A stretch of 64,000 bases of DNA from Sweltsa coloradensis (Eukaryota; Arthropoda; Insecta; Plecoptera; Chloroperlidae). The translations under genes were made by a program, and so were the position numbers. Location: positions 186,001-250,000 of the forward strand of contig JAMZAV010000809.1 of the NCBI GenBank assembly GCA_024449915.1. The letters are read 5' to 3'. Below, piece by piece: positions 54,521-64,000 of the stretch (positions within the stretch are counted from its first letter, which is position 1; the number at the start of each line of letters is the position of its first letter). The notes under the pieces are model-generated. The model was not told the DNA's origin and did not search any database. It saw only the letters and a program-made list of their open reading frames with translations.

Positions 54521-56525
54521 GTTCGGGAGAAGAAACTAGCTTGGAAAAAGAATGAAAAATGCAAATCCACAGAAAATGAGTACGAGTACCGTAGGCGAAA
54601 AACCGATGTGAAGAATTTGAAAGGAGGAGAAAGACAAAGCAATGGAAGAATTTGCTGGTAAATTAGAAGATGACTTCCAGGGAAATAAGAAAATTATGTA
54701 CGGACTAGTAAAGACAAAAAGACAAGAAAGGGAAGAACAAAAGCTCATGGTAAATGAAAATGGCCAAGTTACAAACAACCCACAGGAAATACAAGAAATG
54801 TGGAGGAAATATTTCAAAGATCTGCTAAATGTACAGGTTAGTGAAAATTTAAATGCAGAGAAAGAGAAAGAGGCAAGTGGAGAAGATGAAGAAGACGAGG
54901 TAACAGAACAAGAGGTGGCTCGGGCGTTAGGAGCCATGAAGAATGGTAGAGCTCCGGGAGTGGATGACATTTCTGTGGAAATGATCAAAGCATCAGGTGC
55001 GGAAGGAAGAAGATGGTTATTTCGAGTAATAAGTGCTGCGTGGAAACAAAAGAAGGTACCGGAAGATTGGAAAAGAGGTATAATTGTACCGCTGTTTAAG
55101 AAAGGTGACCGTAAGAAATGTGAAAATTATAGAGGGGTGACATTAATGTGTCAGTGTGCAAAAATTTATGAGAAAGTTATAGAACTAAGACTGAAGGAGG
55201 TATATGACACAGATCTAAGAGAAGAACAATATGGGTTCAGAAGTGGACGGTCTACTATTGATCCCATATTTGCTATAAGACAGACAATGGAGGGGAGATG
55301 GCAAAATGGGAAAGAAATGCACATTGTGTTTTTGGATCTGGAGAAGGCATACGATCGCCTGCCTAGAGAGAAAGTATGGGAGTGTCTAGAGATAAAAGGA
55401 GTGGGAAGAGGTTTAATAGACAGGATACAAAGTACATATCAAAGGAGTGAAAGTTGTGTACAGACAGAGATGGGTAGGTCAGAATGGTTTCAAGTGAATG
55501 AGGGCTTGCGACAAGGTAGTGTGTTATCTCCAACACTCTTTACTGTTGTAATGGATGAAATTATAAGAAGAGTGGAACCAAATGCAGATGGAAGGGACAC
55601 AAGAACATTAGTGTTTGCGGACGATGTGTTGATTTGGGGTGAGAGTGCCAGAGAAGTGCAGGAGAAGGTGGACAGATGGAACAAAGTTACTACAGAGTTT
55701 GGTCTAAAAATCAATCAGAAAAAGAGTGAATGTTTGCGTATGCAAAAGAAGACAAAGGGCAGGCCTAGAGACATAGAAAATATTGTACTACGTGGAGAAG
55801 TCTTAGAAGAAAAAGAAGAATTTAAATATTTGGGAAGTATATTGACAAAAGATGCAAAAGTGTGTAGGGAAGTGTCATCTAGAGTGCAAAAAGCAGAAGG
55901 GTTTTATCAATTGGTGAGAAAGTTACTATGGAATGAGTTGTTCCCACAAAAATGTAAAATTTTGCTGTATAAGGCATATTTTGTACCTATATTAACATAT
56001 GGGGCAGTAACATGGGCAGTGGGAACAAAAGAAGAGAGTCAGCTGGAAGCAGCAGAAATGAAGTTTTTAAGAAGTATAAAGGGAGTTACAAAGATGGACA
56101 AGATAAGAAGTAATGAAATAAGGAAAGAACTGGGATTGGAGAGATTGAAGTTTAAGATAGGAAGAGAACGTCTAAGATGGTTTGGACATATGAAAAGGAT
56201 GGGCAGGGAGAGGATTCCAAGACGAGAATTTGAAGCGGCAGAGGAGGGGAAAAGAAGAGTAGGAAGGCCAAGAGAAAAATGGGAAAGATTAATTCAAGAA
56301 GACGTTGGAAAACGGAATGAAGTGTGGGAGCATGTGGCAAGAGTAAAGCTGTGGGAGGACAGAAGAGAGTGGAGTAAATTGGTGGAGAAGAAGGAGTTGG
56401 ATGATGTGGAAGAAACACTAAGTCTGGCAAGCTTAGTATCTACAGTTTCATGCCCTTGATAATGGTGGAAAACCACCACTCAACCCGACATAGTTGGAAC
56501 TGAGTTATGATGATTATTATTATTT
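54521..56525 (+). mobile_element. RTE-type LINE, 5'-truncated, nested
   Basis: Lies inside the 3' part of another LINE. Contains one long RT frame and ends in a short 3' UTR closing TGATGATTATTATTATT, a microsatellite-like 3' end typical of RTE-clade elements. Endonuclease sequence is absent, so it is 5'-truncated. With the TIR element it gives three insertions within 4.4 kb. Confidence 0.8.
54642..56459 (+). CDS. Reverse transcriptase of the RTE-type LINE
   Basis: A 605-codon frame, uninterrupted to TGA at 56457. RT motifs in order: NGRAPGVDDISVEMIK (about 104-119), WKRGIIVPLFKKGDRKKCEN, YGFRSGRSTIDPIFAIRQ, VFLDLEKAYDRLPR (first Asp), LRQGSVLSPTLF, FADDVLIWG (catalytic DD), LKINQKKSE, KYLGSIL. 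The C-terminus has RLRWFGHMKRM and RVGRPREKWERLIQEDV, the hallmark end of RTE/CRE-like proteins often annotated as craniofacial development protein 2-like. The lack of endonuclease means it cannot nick DNA itself. The first Met is not a true start. Confidence 0.88.
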   Translation: MEEFAGKLEDDFQGNKKIMYGLVKTKRQEREEQKLMVNENGQVTNNPQEIQEMWRKYFKDLLNVQVSENLNAEKEKEASGEDEEDEVTEQEVARALGAMKNGRAPGVDDISVEMIKASGAEGRRWLFRVISAAWKQKKVPEDWKRGIIVPLFKKGDRKKCENYRGVTLMCQCAKIYEKVIELRLKEVYDTDLREEQYGFRSGRSTIDPIFAIRQTMEGRWQNGKEMHIVFLDLEKAYDRLPREKVWECLEIKGVGRGLIDRIQSTYQRSESCVQTEMGRSEWFQVNEGLRQGSVLSPTLFTVVMDEIIRRVEPNADGRDTRTLVFADDVLIWGESAREVQEKVDRWNKVTTEFGLKINQKKSECLRMQKKTKGRPRDIENIVLRGEVLEEKEEFKYLGSILTKDAKVCREVSSRVQKAEGFYQLVRKLLWNELFPQKCKILLYKAYFVPILTYGAVTWAVGTKEESQLEAAEMKFLRSIKGVTKMDKIRSNEIRKELGLERLKFKIGRERLRWFGHMKRMGRERIPRREFEAAEEGKRRVGRPREKWERLIQEDVGKRNEVWEHVARVKLWEDRREWSKLVEKKELDDVEETLSLASLVSTVSCP

Positions 56526-57308
56526 GTGGGGCATTGTCTCTGTGTTTATGTAATGTTAATTTATCTTCATATGTTCATATTCATGATTTTGCTGTTCTCT
56601 TTGTTTGTTCATTATTGCTTTGATTTTGATGTATTCAATGTTTTTTCAATTGATATTTTTCTGCCTAGATTGTCTGGTTGCCGCCCACTGGTGGAACTTG
56701 CAACTTGAGTTAGGTGTCCTGTATCATTGCTGTGATCAGTTTTTGACTTGAATAATTTTAAATAATTATATATCTGATATAATTATATATTAGAGTCAAG
56801 ATCTTTTGCACTAAATTGTTATCAAGATTTGAACACAAGAATGATGGTTGAACACAAGAATGAAGATTCGCGTTCGGTGGTTTCTTCCGCGAAAGATTGA
56901 TTACTCCCTGATTTTTGGCAAACCTCATATTCGTTTGAGTGGGATCGTCTAATAAATCAGTTTTTTTCTTTTCGTTTTTTTTTTTTTTTATGTTTTTATT
57001 TTCTTCTTCTTTTTTCTTTTCTTTCTTTCCTTTTTTTTCCTTTCCTTTTTTTTTTTTCTTTTTTTTTTTTTCTTTTCTTTTCTTTTTTCTTTTTTTTCTT
57101 TTTTTTATATATTTGATTCATTCATAAATTGCATTTAATATCCTTTTTATTTGTTATCAAATTTGTTGAATATTTAATGCATTGTTGTAATATTACTATT
57201 TCAAATATTTACTTAAATGTAGTTCATTGTTGTGTCTGCATCTATGTAATTAGATTTATTTAGTTGTCCTCCTTTGTAAATCAGTTTTTATAACTGAATA
57301 GGATAGAC

Positions 57309-57357
<49 letters not shown>

Positions 57358-57358
<1 letters not shown>

Positions 57359-59117
57359 AATGATAATAATTATTGATTCATAGCAATTGTCGTAAAGTTT
57401 GCTCCGACAAATAATAAAACTATATTAATAATAATAATTTTTCGTGGGAAAAGTGCCCTGGATGCTCTCTTCGCATAAGCATCTACAGGAGGTGGGGCTA
57501 GGGTGGCAGTTGCCCCCTTCCCACCATTGCAAAGCCTGCATGCCATTTTGAACTACACATCACTGATGAGATTATGCCACCTAGCAAATTTTGTTTTTCT
57601 TGTTTCTGGTCTCAAGTTTGTCAAATCATATTCGAATGTACATATTTCTGTTTAGTAAAGAAAACAAAAATGTGCACGTGACAAATTCTGCAGTCTATTT
57701 ACGGAAATTCTAGCGGATGGGTATAAACCACAATCTTCATACACCAGCTGTCAAACCCAATGCATGTTTGCACTAACGTAGAATGGAGGTTGTATGATGG
57801 ATTGGCAGCGATACTTTATAATATGAAATGAAATGAAATGAAATAAAATTATGAATACAAGCCCGCTTTGAGATCATAGTTAGTGAGCTATAGCAATTGT
57901 CGTAAAAGTTTGTACCGACTGGGGATCGAACCCAGAACCTCCGGCTTTACGTACCGATGTTCTACCAATTGAAAAACTGTTACTAAAGTGATATAAATTA
58001 TATTGCTGTATAAAAATTATGATTTCAATAACGTAATGAATATCTTGTGGCTCATAGGCTTACTTGGTGATATATCCTTAAATTAAATTTCATTAAATAT
58101 CCATATTAAAATATCCCGTTGGTGGAGGTGCCGGGTTTGTCGACTTGTTATTTTGCAAGCTGGCCGATGTTTGTTATCATTTATTTAATATAACTTATTT
58201 ATTTGAAATTTTACCACACAAAAGTTATAATGTAAAATGGTTTCTTGAGAGTTATCTTGGTGAATGTCAGGAATGGAAATGTTGACAAATGAGGTATTCA
58301 GTAAACGTATGATGACAGACACGGAACTTATACAATACAAAGTACCTTACAAGATCGCATCAAGGAAAGTGTGATATATTTTTACAATATTCTTGAAAGT
58401 TCCAGAAGAAACTTCCAACAGAAAATTTTCATAATCACTAGCGCCATCTATATCGCGAGCGAAGGATCATGTGAGAAAGGGGGTTTACAACGTTTAAATG
58501 GCCGAGTGTCACCCGTTCTAAGGCCAAAACACTATTGCTATTATATCGCATTAAAAATATTATCTTAGTAAATTGATCTCTTCACGTAACCTTCTCTCAC
58601 ATCATCCGTTCCACCCCAAACCCTCGCACTGCTATACACATGAAGGAAACACACTAACAAATGCTTGCTGGTTTATCAGTTTACACACTGGTGAATTTAA
58701 ACTGCTATATTTTCAAACCCATTGAACTAAACGATTTGAATATATCATACAATTTTTTTTTTAAAAGAACTGGCCATGTGAGTTATAAAAAGAGGTGACA
58801 CATCCATGAAAGAAATTTCTAATTTAAGGCTATGTGATAGGGCCGAGAAATATGTGGAACATTCTCGATAATACTATTTGAATAGATATATGTAAACGTA
58901 GTGAACTGTAGGTACAGCTTTGGATTTGATTGTCAAGCAGTTTATTAACTCTCAAACCAATTCATACCATTGAGTACTATTTCTAGCTAGAGAGAGAACT
59001 TTATCCATGTAGTTTTTATAAAGGGTTAAAAATTTGAAAACGTTTTTGAATCACAGTCATTCATATTTTATGAAGTGAGCTTATTATACAGTATATTATT
59101 TGTTAATGTAGGAATAT
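57358..59117. other. Intergenic DNA with SINE pieces
   Basis: Between the two convergent genes. AGCAATTGTCGTAAA occurs at 57382 and 57892, each followed by GTTTG and CGAC, so two fragments of one repeat are present; the second carries the tRNA-like head listed separately. An (AAATG)n run lies at 57826-57845. No gene seen. Confidence 0.45.
57912..57985 (-). repeat. tRNA-like SINE head
   Basis: On the minus strand CAATTGGTAGAACATCGG (D-arm/A-box-like), then a perfect T arm CTGGG-TTCGATC-CCCAG with a B box. An anticodon-like stem TCGGT/GCCGG encloses ACGTAAA. There is no matching acceptor stem, and position 33 is not U, so it is a tRNA-derived repeat, not a working tRNA. Confidence 0.5.
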
Positions 59118-59165
59118 TTACAATGTTTTCATTGGTGTGATCCCGAGTGATATCGCCATTTTCGC
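59118..59165 (-). CDS. Ldh_2-family oxidoreductase, last exon
   Basis: Minus strand: acceptor CTCTTATTTCAG, then 15 codons AKMAISLGITPMKTL and TAA (59118-59120). In phase 0 with the exon at 59904. A C-terminus of the form LGxxPMK is what animal YjmC-like members of this family end with (from memory). An overlapping longer frame on the same strand (59068-59277) is a shadow. Confidence 0.75.
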   Translation of the reverse strand, partial: AKMAISLGITPMKTL

Positions 59166-59903
59166 CTGAAATAAGAGAGATTCTAATGTTAGAATTAAAC
59201 AATTGAAAATAACGATTTAGATTAATTATGTACGTACCATGCGGTGTGTGAATATCATGTTCAACATGCATTGTCATGTTTAGTTACATTCGTGAAGATA
59301 GTACCACAGGTAATGTATGTTATTTCTAGTGCACACTTCCTGTCATCTTTCCATGTCTGTAGCGCTGAGTGGCTATATATTAGTCACTCAACGTCTGTAG
59401 CCTTCGCAAGTGTTACAATTTGAAATAATAAAAAAAAAATTGCGGGCTCTTCTTCCTCAAATAGGTGAGCAACATCACCTTAACTATACAATGATGTTGA
59501 TTGATTGATATGTAACTTAAACATTAATCAATCAAATAGACAATCAGTTAGTCGGTTTCATTGACAAGGAATTATAGGCTTTGACATAAATGTAAATAAC
59601 ATAAATGTAAATTGTTGCACATCGTTAGTATTCACCATTCGTGTGTAGGCTACATACAGTTCACAAATAATCATACTCTTGCTTTCTCCACTACAGAGCC
59701 AAAGGGCATATCACAATGTTGCATACAAATCATATACAATCTGAATTAAAAGTTCTATCTCTGTGGCTAGTGTATTGAAATAATCTTGTCTATATGTCAT
59801 GCATTAAAATACATATATTTTGGAATATCCTGTGTATATATGAAATATCATTACAGGATCAGTGGATCACAACAACTAGGATTAGGAATGGAGAGCAACT
59901 CAC
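59166..59903. other. Intron of the Ldh_2-family gene
   Basis: 738 bp, AT-rich, nothing recognised. Confidence 0.6.
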
Positions 59904-60014
59904 CGACGCTTTCAGTTGGTTCTCGTGGTATCTGACTCCTCCCTGAGTGTCGACCATCTTCATGGTGGCTCGCTCTGGGTCTCCGGCTACCTGCACTGGA
60001 TGGCTAGGGTCGGC
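59904..60014 (-). CDS. Ldh_2-family oxidoreductase, penultimate exon
   Basis: Minus strand: acceptor CCTCCCTCCACAG, 37 codons, donor GCGTCG|GTGAGT, phase 0 on both sides. It reads ADPSHPVQVAGDPERATMKM, then VDTQGGVRYHENQLKAS. The V-x-GDPER motif followed by GGVRYHENQ is the conserved C-terminal part of the malate/L-sulfolactate dehydrogenase (Ldh_2, YjmC-like) family. These enzymes reduce or oxidise 2-hydroxyacids with NAD(P). Frames on the plus strand across this exon are shadows. Confidence 0.88.
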
Positions 60015-60975
60015 CTGTGGAGGGAGGAAACACTTTCATCAACCGCTAAGAAGAAAACCCTCTCGTTTGGTGAGAGAATGGACCGCTTGCATGGGTCACA
60101 GGAATAGTGTTGAGACTGTTGTTCATATCCAAAGGACGTATAAACAAAATAAAAATACTATACAAGTTACAATTCAACAATTTTGTTAGTAATTGGTTTC
60201 TTGAGTAATTTGCTGAAGAAAGTGAAAGGAATTAAAGTAAAAATTTAAAGAAATACTTTCTAACTATTTTGTAGGAGTTTCTACCGATTCCTCAGGTAAA
60301 TGAAAAGTTGATAATTTATTATTTTGTATAAATCAGTATTAGGCAGTTGATTGTGTTCGTCACAAGCATGCAACATCAAGGTTTCCAAATCAATTTCAAG
60401 ATTGCATAAATTATCTGTTCTTCTTTTGGTAACAATTTAAACTCGTGAATTATGATAAAGGCTAAATTATATAGTCTATGTCTGTCTGGTTAAAAAAAGA
60501 AGAAGAAAAAAAAATGTTGTCGAATCATTATCCATGTTGCATTGAAAGTGTTGTATTGATTGAATAAAAAAATTGAGAATATTCTAGTTAAACGGTATGC
60601 TCTGCGAGGCGAATGAAAATTTCAGATTGTAGGGGCGATATTATTTACCCTGTGCTAGCTAAATACAAATTTAAAAATAGCTTCTACGATGTAATTGTAC
60701 CAGTTTTATGCAGTGAATTATAATTTAGTTTGAATTGGATTATTTATAAAAATGTACACACGGCTGGAACAGACTTATAAATCAATTTCAACGTGAATAA
60801 GCTTCACAGAATGTTAGCGATTAGTAGTATAGCAAATTCCAGTGAAATTTCCCTATAACGTACACACGTCCACATAACCTTATCACTGTTCCCCATGATT
60901 GAGCAAGGCTGGCCTATAAACATCACATGCCACTCCACCGCTCAACCGAACGAGATGATAATGTGCATCACTCAC
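60015..60975. other. Intron of the Ldh_2-family gene
   Basis: 961 bp, AT-rich, no repeat recognised. Confidence 0.6.
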
Positions 60976-61139
60976 AGGCTCCATGCATCGCAAGTGGTCC
61001 ATCAGGCTACTCATGCGATCCTCGAAACCAGGCGCAAAGCATTGTGGGTCGATGGCGACGAAGCATTGGCCAAGGTCAGCCTCGGCACTCGTGTTGCTAG
61101 TGTCCTTCCATTTGCGGATGTTCGGACCAAATTTCGCAC
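60976..61139 (-). CDS. Ldh_2-family oxidoreductase, third exon from the end
   Basis: Minus strand: acceptor TTGTTCTTATCCAG, donor GAGCCT|GTGAGT. The first two bases complete a Gly codon from the upstream exon (phase 1); 54 codons follow. It reads AKFGPNIRKWKDTSNTSAEA, then DLGQCFVAIDPQCFAPGFED and RMSSLMDHLRCMEP. LGQCFVAIDP is the family's signature strand-helix region (usual form ...GxxFxAIDP). The upstream exons with the GYKGYGL motif and the N-terminal domain with the catalytic His are not seen and should lie right of 64000. Converges with the perilipin-like gene. Confidence 0.88.
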
Positions 61140-61381
61140 CTGGATAAGAACAAATAAATGTTAATTAACAATTAATAATATCTAAAAATATAAGTATATA
61201 TAAGTGAATCACATTTAGAATGTGGGGGAGCGGATATCTCGTAGATACTCACACATACCTTGAAAGAAATAACATCTTTCTGGATAGGACGTAAGCCTTC
61301 TCTTATTTTACTACTATTATTACATGCGTGTAGTTGGTTGCTATACTCATCTTCTTGCCTATACGATCAATTAAATTACCA

Positions 61382-61842
61382 CTAGGAAAACGCTTAAGTC
61401 CCGCCGCGTTGATGGATGAGCGTAATTTTTTTTAAACGAAAAAAGCGTAAAATTGCGATTTTTGTAATAGATAATTTTTCGATTACGCTCACATTTCACA
61501 CGAATATATAAATTCATAAAATTAAGGTTCTGTGAAAAAATCATTACAATCGGATAAAGCATGTAGATGTTATAAGTCGAAGAATTTTTTTAAAAATCGA
61601 AAAAAATCGTAAAATTGCGATTTTCATGAGAAATAATTTTTCGATCAATTTTTCCCCCCGTGCAGTTCTTCGTTCAGAGATTTCATAGACCTCCATAAAA
61701 TTTCATCGCAATTGGAGTATTGGTTTAGCCGGAATCGTGTTCACAGACACACAAAAATACAAAAAAAAGAAAGAAAGAAAAAAAAAACATTCCGGATTTT
61801 TTTCTCCAGTGTAGTGAAATGGAATCTTCGCTTCGCTCGCCT
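61382..61842 (-). mobile_element. Helitron-like family A copy 6
   Basis: Minus orientation. The tail side CTAGGAAAACGCTTAAGTCC at 61382 is intact; the start side stops at CTTCGCTTCGCTCG (61842), lacking the outermost GATGAGC, so it is truncated. It is closely similar to copy 1 at 7.8 kb, including the CACGTTCAGTTCTTCG/CCGTGCAGTTCTTCG segment, which suggests these two form a subfamily. In an intron of the Ldh_2-family gene. Confidence 0.72.
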
Positions 61843-61919
61843 CGACGGTTTTACTTCATAACACCTGGATTGTTGGTGCATTGTAGATCTGAATAAATTG
61901 GAATTATTTTGACTACCCT

Positions 61920-62185
61920 TACAAAAATAGCTGGGATATTTTTTTTCCCTTGTGATGGTTCGTTTATTTGTTGTATTTAACTGTTATATGCTCTGTACCG
62001 TTCAGACGGCTGCTATATGATCTAATTTAAAAGTTGCATGACAGGCCACGGTTAGGAACAATCGAAACAATATTTCTCATTAAAATCGCACTCTTATGTT
62101 TATAATTTAGGAATGCTGAGAGATAGGCTTTATAACCTCATCTATCAACGCCAGTCTAAAGTGCGTTCAAGAAGCGGTGTGGTTA
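61920..62185 (+). mobile_element. Decayed Helitron-like family B copy
   Basis: Weak matches in order: a T-run near 61935, CTGTACCGTTCAGACGGCTG, ACAATCGAAACAATATTTCT then CATTAAAATCGCA, and a tail CTCATCTATCAACGCCAGTC then GCGTTCAAGAAGCGG. Too diverged for exact limits. Confidence 0.4.
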
Positions 62186-63658
62186 TGGTTAATACCCTTT
62201 ACCCTTGATTTGAATTTTGATAGGCGTTGTATTAGCGACGAGTAACCTGGATTTTATAAATCTTTCCTTAGGAAATATTTCGACGGACTGGAAATATTCC
62301 TCCAGACGTCACTTGATGTATCGACCATGCCGGGCCTCCGTCGTCCTTATTATACAGAGAGCTCGACGTATGAATACGAGTATTTCGCATTTCCCGCGTC
62401 AGTGAAGCGCGATCCGTTTCCATCTACCGGCTCCAATTAGTATGAAGTGTGGATTGATGGATCTCCGTCGGCTAATTGATGGAGGGTTGAATCCGAGCTC
62501 GCATTTGATACTTTCGTGGCGTCATCGGCTTCGATGAGTTTAGTGAATGTAAAGAACTGATTCCAAACTCCTCACTATTCATCTCTTTGTGTCGTGTGAG
62601 GTAGACTGGAAGGCTGGCTAGCCATACGAGCACAACTGTGGCAGGCACGCAAAGTAGTTTCTCAGTGTGTGTTTTCTGTGGAAACGACCATTGCGCAGGT
62701 TGTTCCACTCAAGGGGGGTTTATTTAAGCTTTCAATGCAGAGGGACCGGGCTCGACAACCGATTCAGTTATTAATCTGGATTTGACTCGCACCTGTATTC
62801 TACCAATGTGATGTGAAATAGTTTATAAACGAGTAATATTAATTCATGTGTCATTTTCATTTAGACACCTGCAAGATTAACGCTAGATGTGTGCACACAA
62901 ATAAGTCCACACCTAAGTTATATGAAGCTATCAGGCCTCCTAAGCCAGTATTAAGCAATAAGAAGGCTAGATAAAACTTACAGATCCAGACACCCTGAAA
63001 CATAACGCTATACACAGAAGATGGTAAAAAGCTTGTCACAAATATTTCAACTAACGAAGGTTCTCTGGACCGGCACCTCCACCAAAATGTTTGTCTCATT
63101 TTTGTTGCACAACTCTACCAAGTCTCCACAACATAAATAATGTTGTTACTTCAATTATTGTCACTTATTGACTAATAAAACAGGTTTGATCATCATACTT
63201 ATATTATACTTTAATTTCATTGTGGTAACCAAACTTTTTCTCAAAATTTAATAAAATTATCTAAATTTGTAAATTATTTGTAGTATCATTTTTACTGTAG
63301 AATTATTGTGTAGTATCTGTTTATTTTACGTTCACTTTCAAACACCAAATCCAAATTAAATTAATATTTTATATTTGCGATTCTACCCGGCACCTCCACC
63401 AAACTCGTAAATTTTCCATGAACAATTGGATATGGGTATATTCACTGTTAAACGAACTTGAGTTTTACCATATTTAAAAAAAATGGAGTCATGCTATCAC
63501 ATAAAAAATCTATGAAAATCATGTTTTAACATTAATCAATTAAATGATGAAATTCTAAACTAGCTAAGAACGTTTTGATAGAGACGACGGATTAATGGAA
63601 CAAGTGATTCAATCAGTGATCTACTTTATTATTTGCACTCACTTCTTTGATTTTCGAC
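62186..63658. other. Unassigned DNA, probably intron of the Ldh_2-family gene
   Basis: A GC-balanced stretch at 62270-62720 has open frames on both strands but no recognised domain and no start codon in good context. The 17-base word ACCGGCACCTCCACCAA occurs at 63069 and 63386, and in inverted form near 58119. No exon of the Ldh_2 family is identifiable here. Confidence 0.35.
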
Positions 63659-64000
63659 ATGTTTATCGAAATTAGTTTTGACAATTTCACAAACAACTTG
63701 GCAATACCTGAAAATAATATTTTTTGTCAGAAATGTGGCAGGCATTTCGTTTTATTTAAACAAAATATGTATGCGAAGTTTATCGTAGATTCGAGACTAA
63801 AGTTTGAAGCATGTTATGGCGCAATATCTTTGGGCAGATGTGTACCCGTTGGTGCAAAAACATACACCTACACAACAAGAAATAATCTGAATACTCTCTC
63901 GTTAAAAAACTTGACAGAGACAATGTACACAAAACTCGAACCACCCACACACAGTCCTAGGGTTAGTATCGATTCGGTGGCAGACCATTTATCCAAGTAA
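63659..64000 (+). CDS. Uncharacterised ORF with a CxxC pair
   Basis: 113 codons from ATG 63659 to TAA, which happens to be the last three bases of the window. The protein starts MFIEISFDNFTNNLAIPENN, has CQKCGRHF near residues 24-31, a middle region with LKFEACYGAISLGRCVPVG, and a polar end. One CxxC plus two scattered Cys might bind zinc, but no family is recognised. It could be an exon or a transposon remnant; in the intron region of the minus-strand gene, so a chance frame is also possible. Confidence 0.25.
   Translation: MFIEISFDNFTNNLAIPENNIFCQKCGRHFVLFKQNMYAKFIVDSRLKFEACYGAISLGRCVPVGAKTYTYTTRNNLNTLSLKNLTETMYTKLEPPTHSPRVSIDSVADHLSK

Larger units (their letters stand above)
52969..57357 (+). 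mobile_element. 5'-truncated LINE, interrupted twice
   Basis: RT pieces at 52969-53345 and 53807-54495, and a 3' end at 56526-57357 closing in (TAAA)n. It is interrupted by a TIR element (53356-53806) and by an RTE-type LINE (54521-56525). The sequence before 52969 has no RT, so it is 5'-truncated, as is usual. The pyrimidine tract 56960-57110 belongs to its 3' region. The end, CAGTTTTTATAACTGAATAG then GATAGACGTTAAATAAA, matches the SINE tail at 36.5 kb. Confidence 0.75.

Noticed and set aside
57912..57985. Functional tRNA
   Set aside because: A good T arm, but no acceptor stem and no U33; it lies in a repeat present twice nearby.
62472..62708. Minus-strand frame with a hydrophobic segment
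   Set aside because: It has no ATG start in frame, no convincing splice sites and no recognised domain.
1..64000. Bacterial-type operon, phage or defence system
   Set aside because: Introns, LINE/LTR/SINE repeats and lack of compact gene clusters show eukaryotic nuclear DNA.

Overview
The window looks like arthropod nuclear DNA, probably an insect (hemipteran-like in feel). This rests on AT-rich sequence with frequent TAGGCCTA-type words, GT-AG introns of 0.5 to 15 kb, and a dense mix of Ty3/gypsy, RTE-type LINE, tRNA-SINE and Helitron-like repeats. There are no bacterial operons. The species cannot be named from the sequence.

Two host genes are supported by phase-compatible exons. (1) A plus-strand gene occupies about 20.9 to 50.3 kb: five exons (20885-21155, 32435-32619, 47680-47835, 49296-49430, 49921-50283) that join without a frame break and end at a TAA. 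The protein resembles the C-terminal half of a perilipin/Lsd-like lipid-droplet protein, with a hydrophobic segment, a basic patch and an acidic/Ser-rich tail; this identity is tentative. (2) A minus-strand gene (59118-61139 in view, continuing to the right) gives the last three exons of an Ldh_2-family NAD(P)-dependent oxidoreductase (malate/sulfolactate dehydrogenase, YjmC-like). The two genes converge tail to tail, with nested LINEs between them.

Layout. 1-3.3 kb: decayed Ty3/gypsy pol followed by an LTR-like promoter. 3.5-6.1 kb: a long hairpin, then a foldback-like inverted array of 162-bp units. 7.1 kb: an (ACTC)35 microsatellite. 9.86-14.12 kb: a gag-only LTR retrotransposon on the minus strand with a 4-bp target duplication. 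14.2 kb and 21.2-30.1 kb: Helitron-like family C, in the second stretch as a head-to-tail array carrying a nearly intact young Ty3/gypsy element (22960-28080). 36-47 kb: a tRNA-SINE and nine copies of two related Helitron-like families (A and B), all inside one 15-kb intron of gene 1. 53-57.4 kb: a LINE interrupted by a TIR element and by an RTE-type LINE. 61.4-62.2 kb: two more Helitron-like copies.

Most of the window is repeat-derived. The long introns of gene 1 are built largely by transposon insertion. The most unusual structures are the unit-by-unit mirrored foldback array, the Helitron-like array with internal 69-bp inverted repeats and tRNA-like modules, the in-frame 96-bp duplication that copies a splice acceptor plus exon start, and a possible exon of 14-residue repeats upstream of gene 1.
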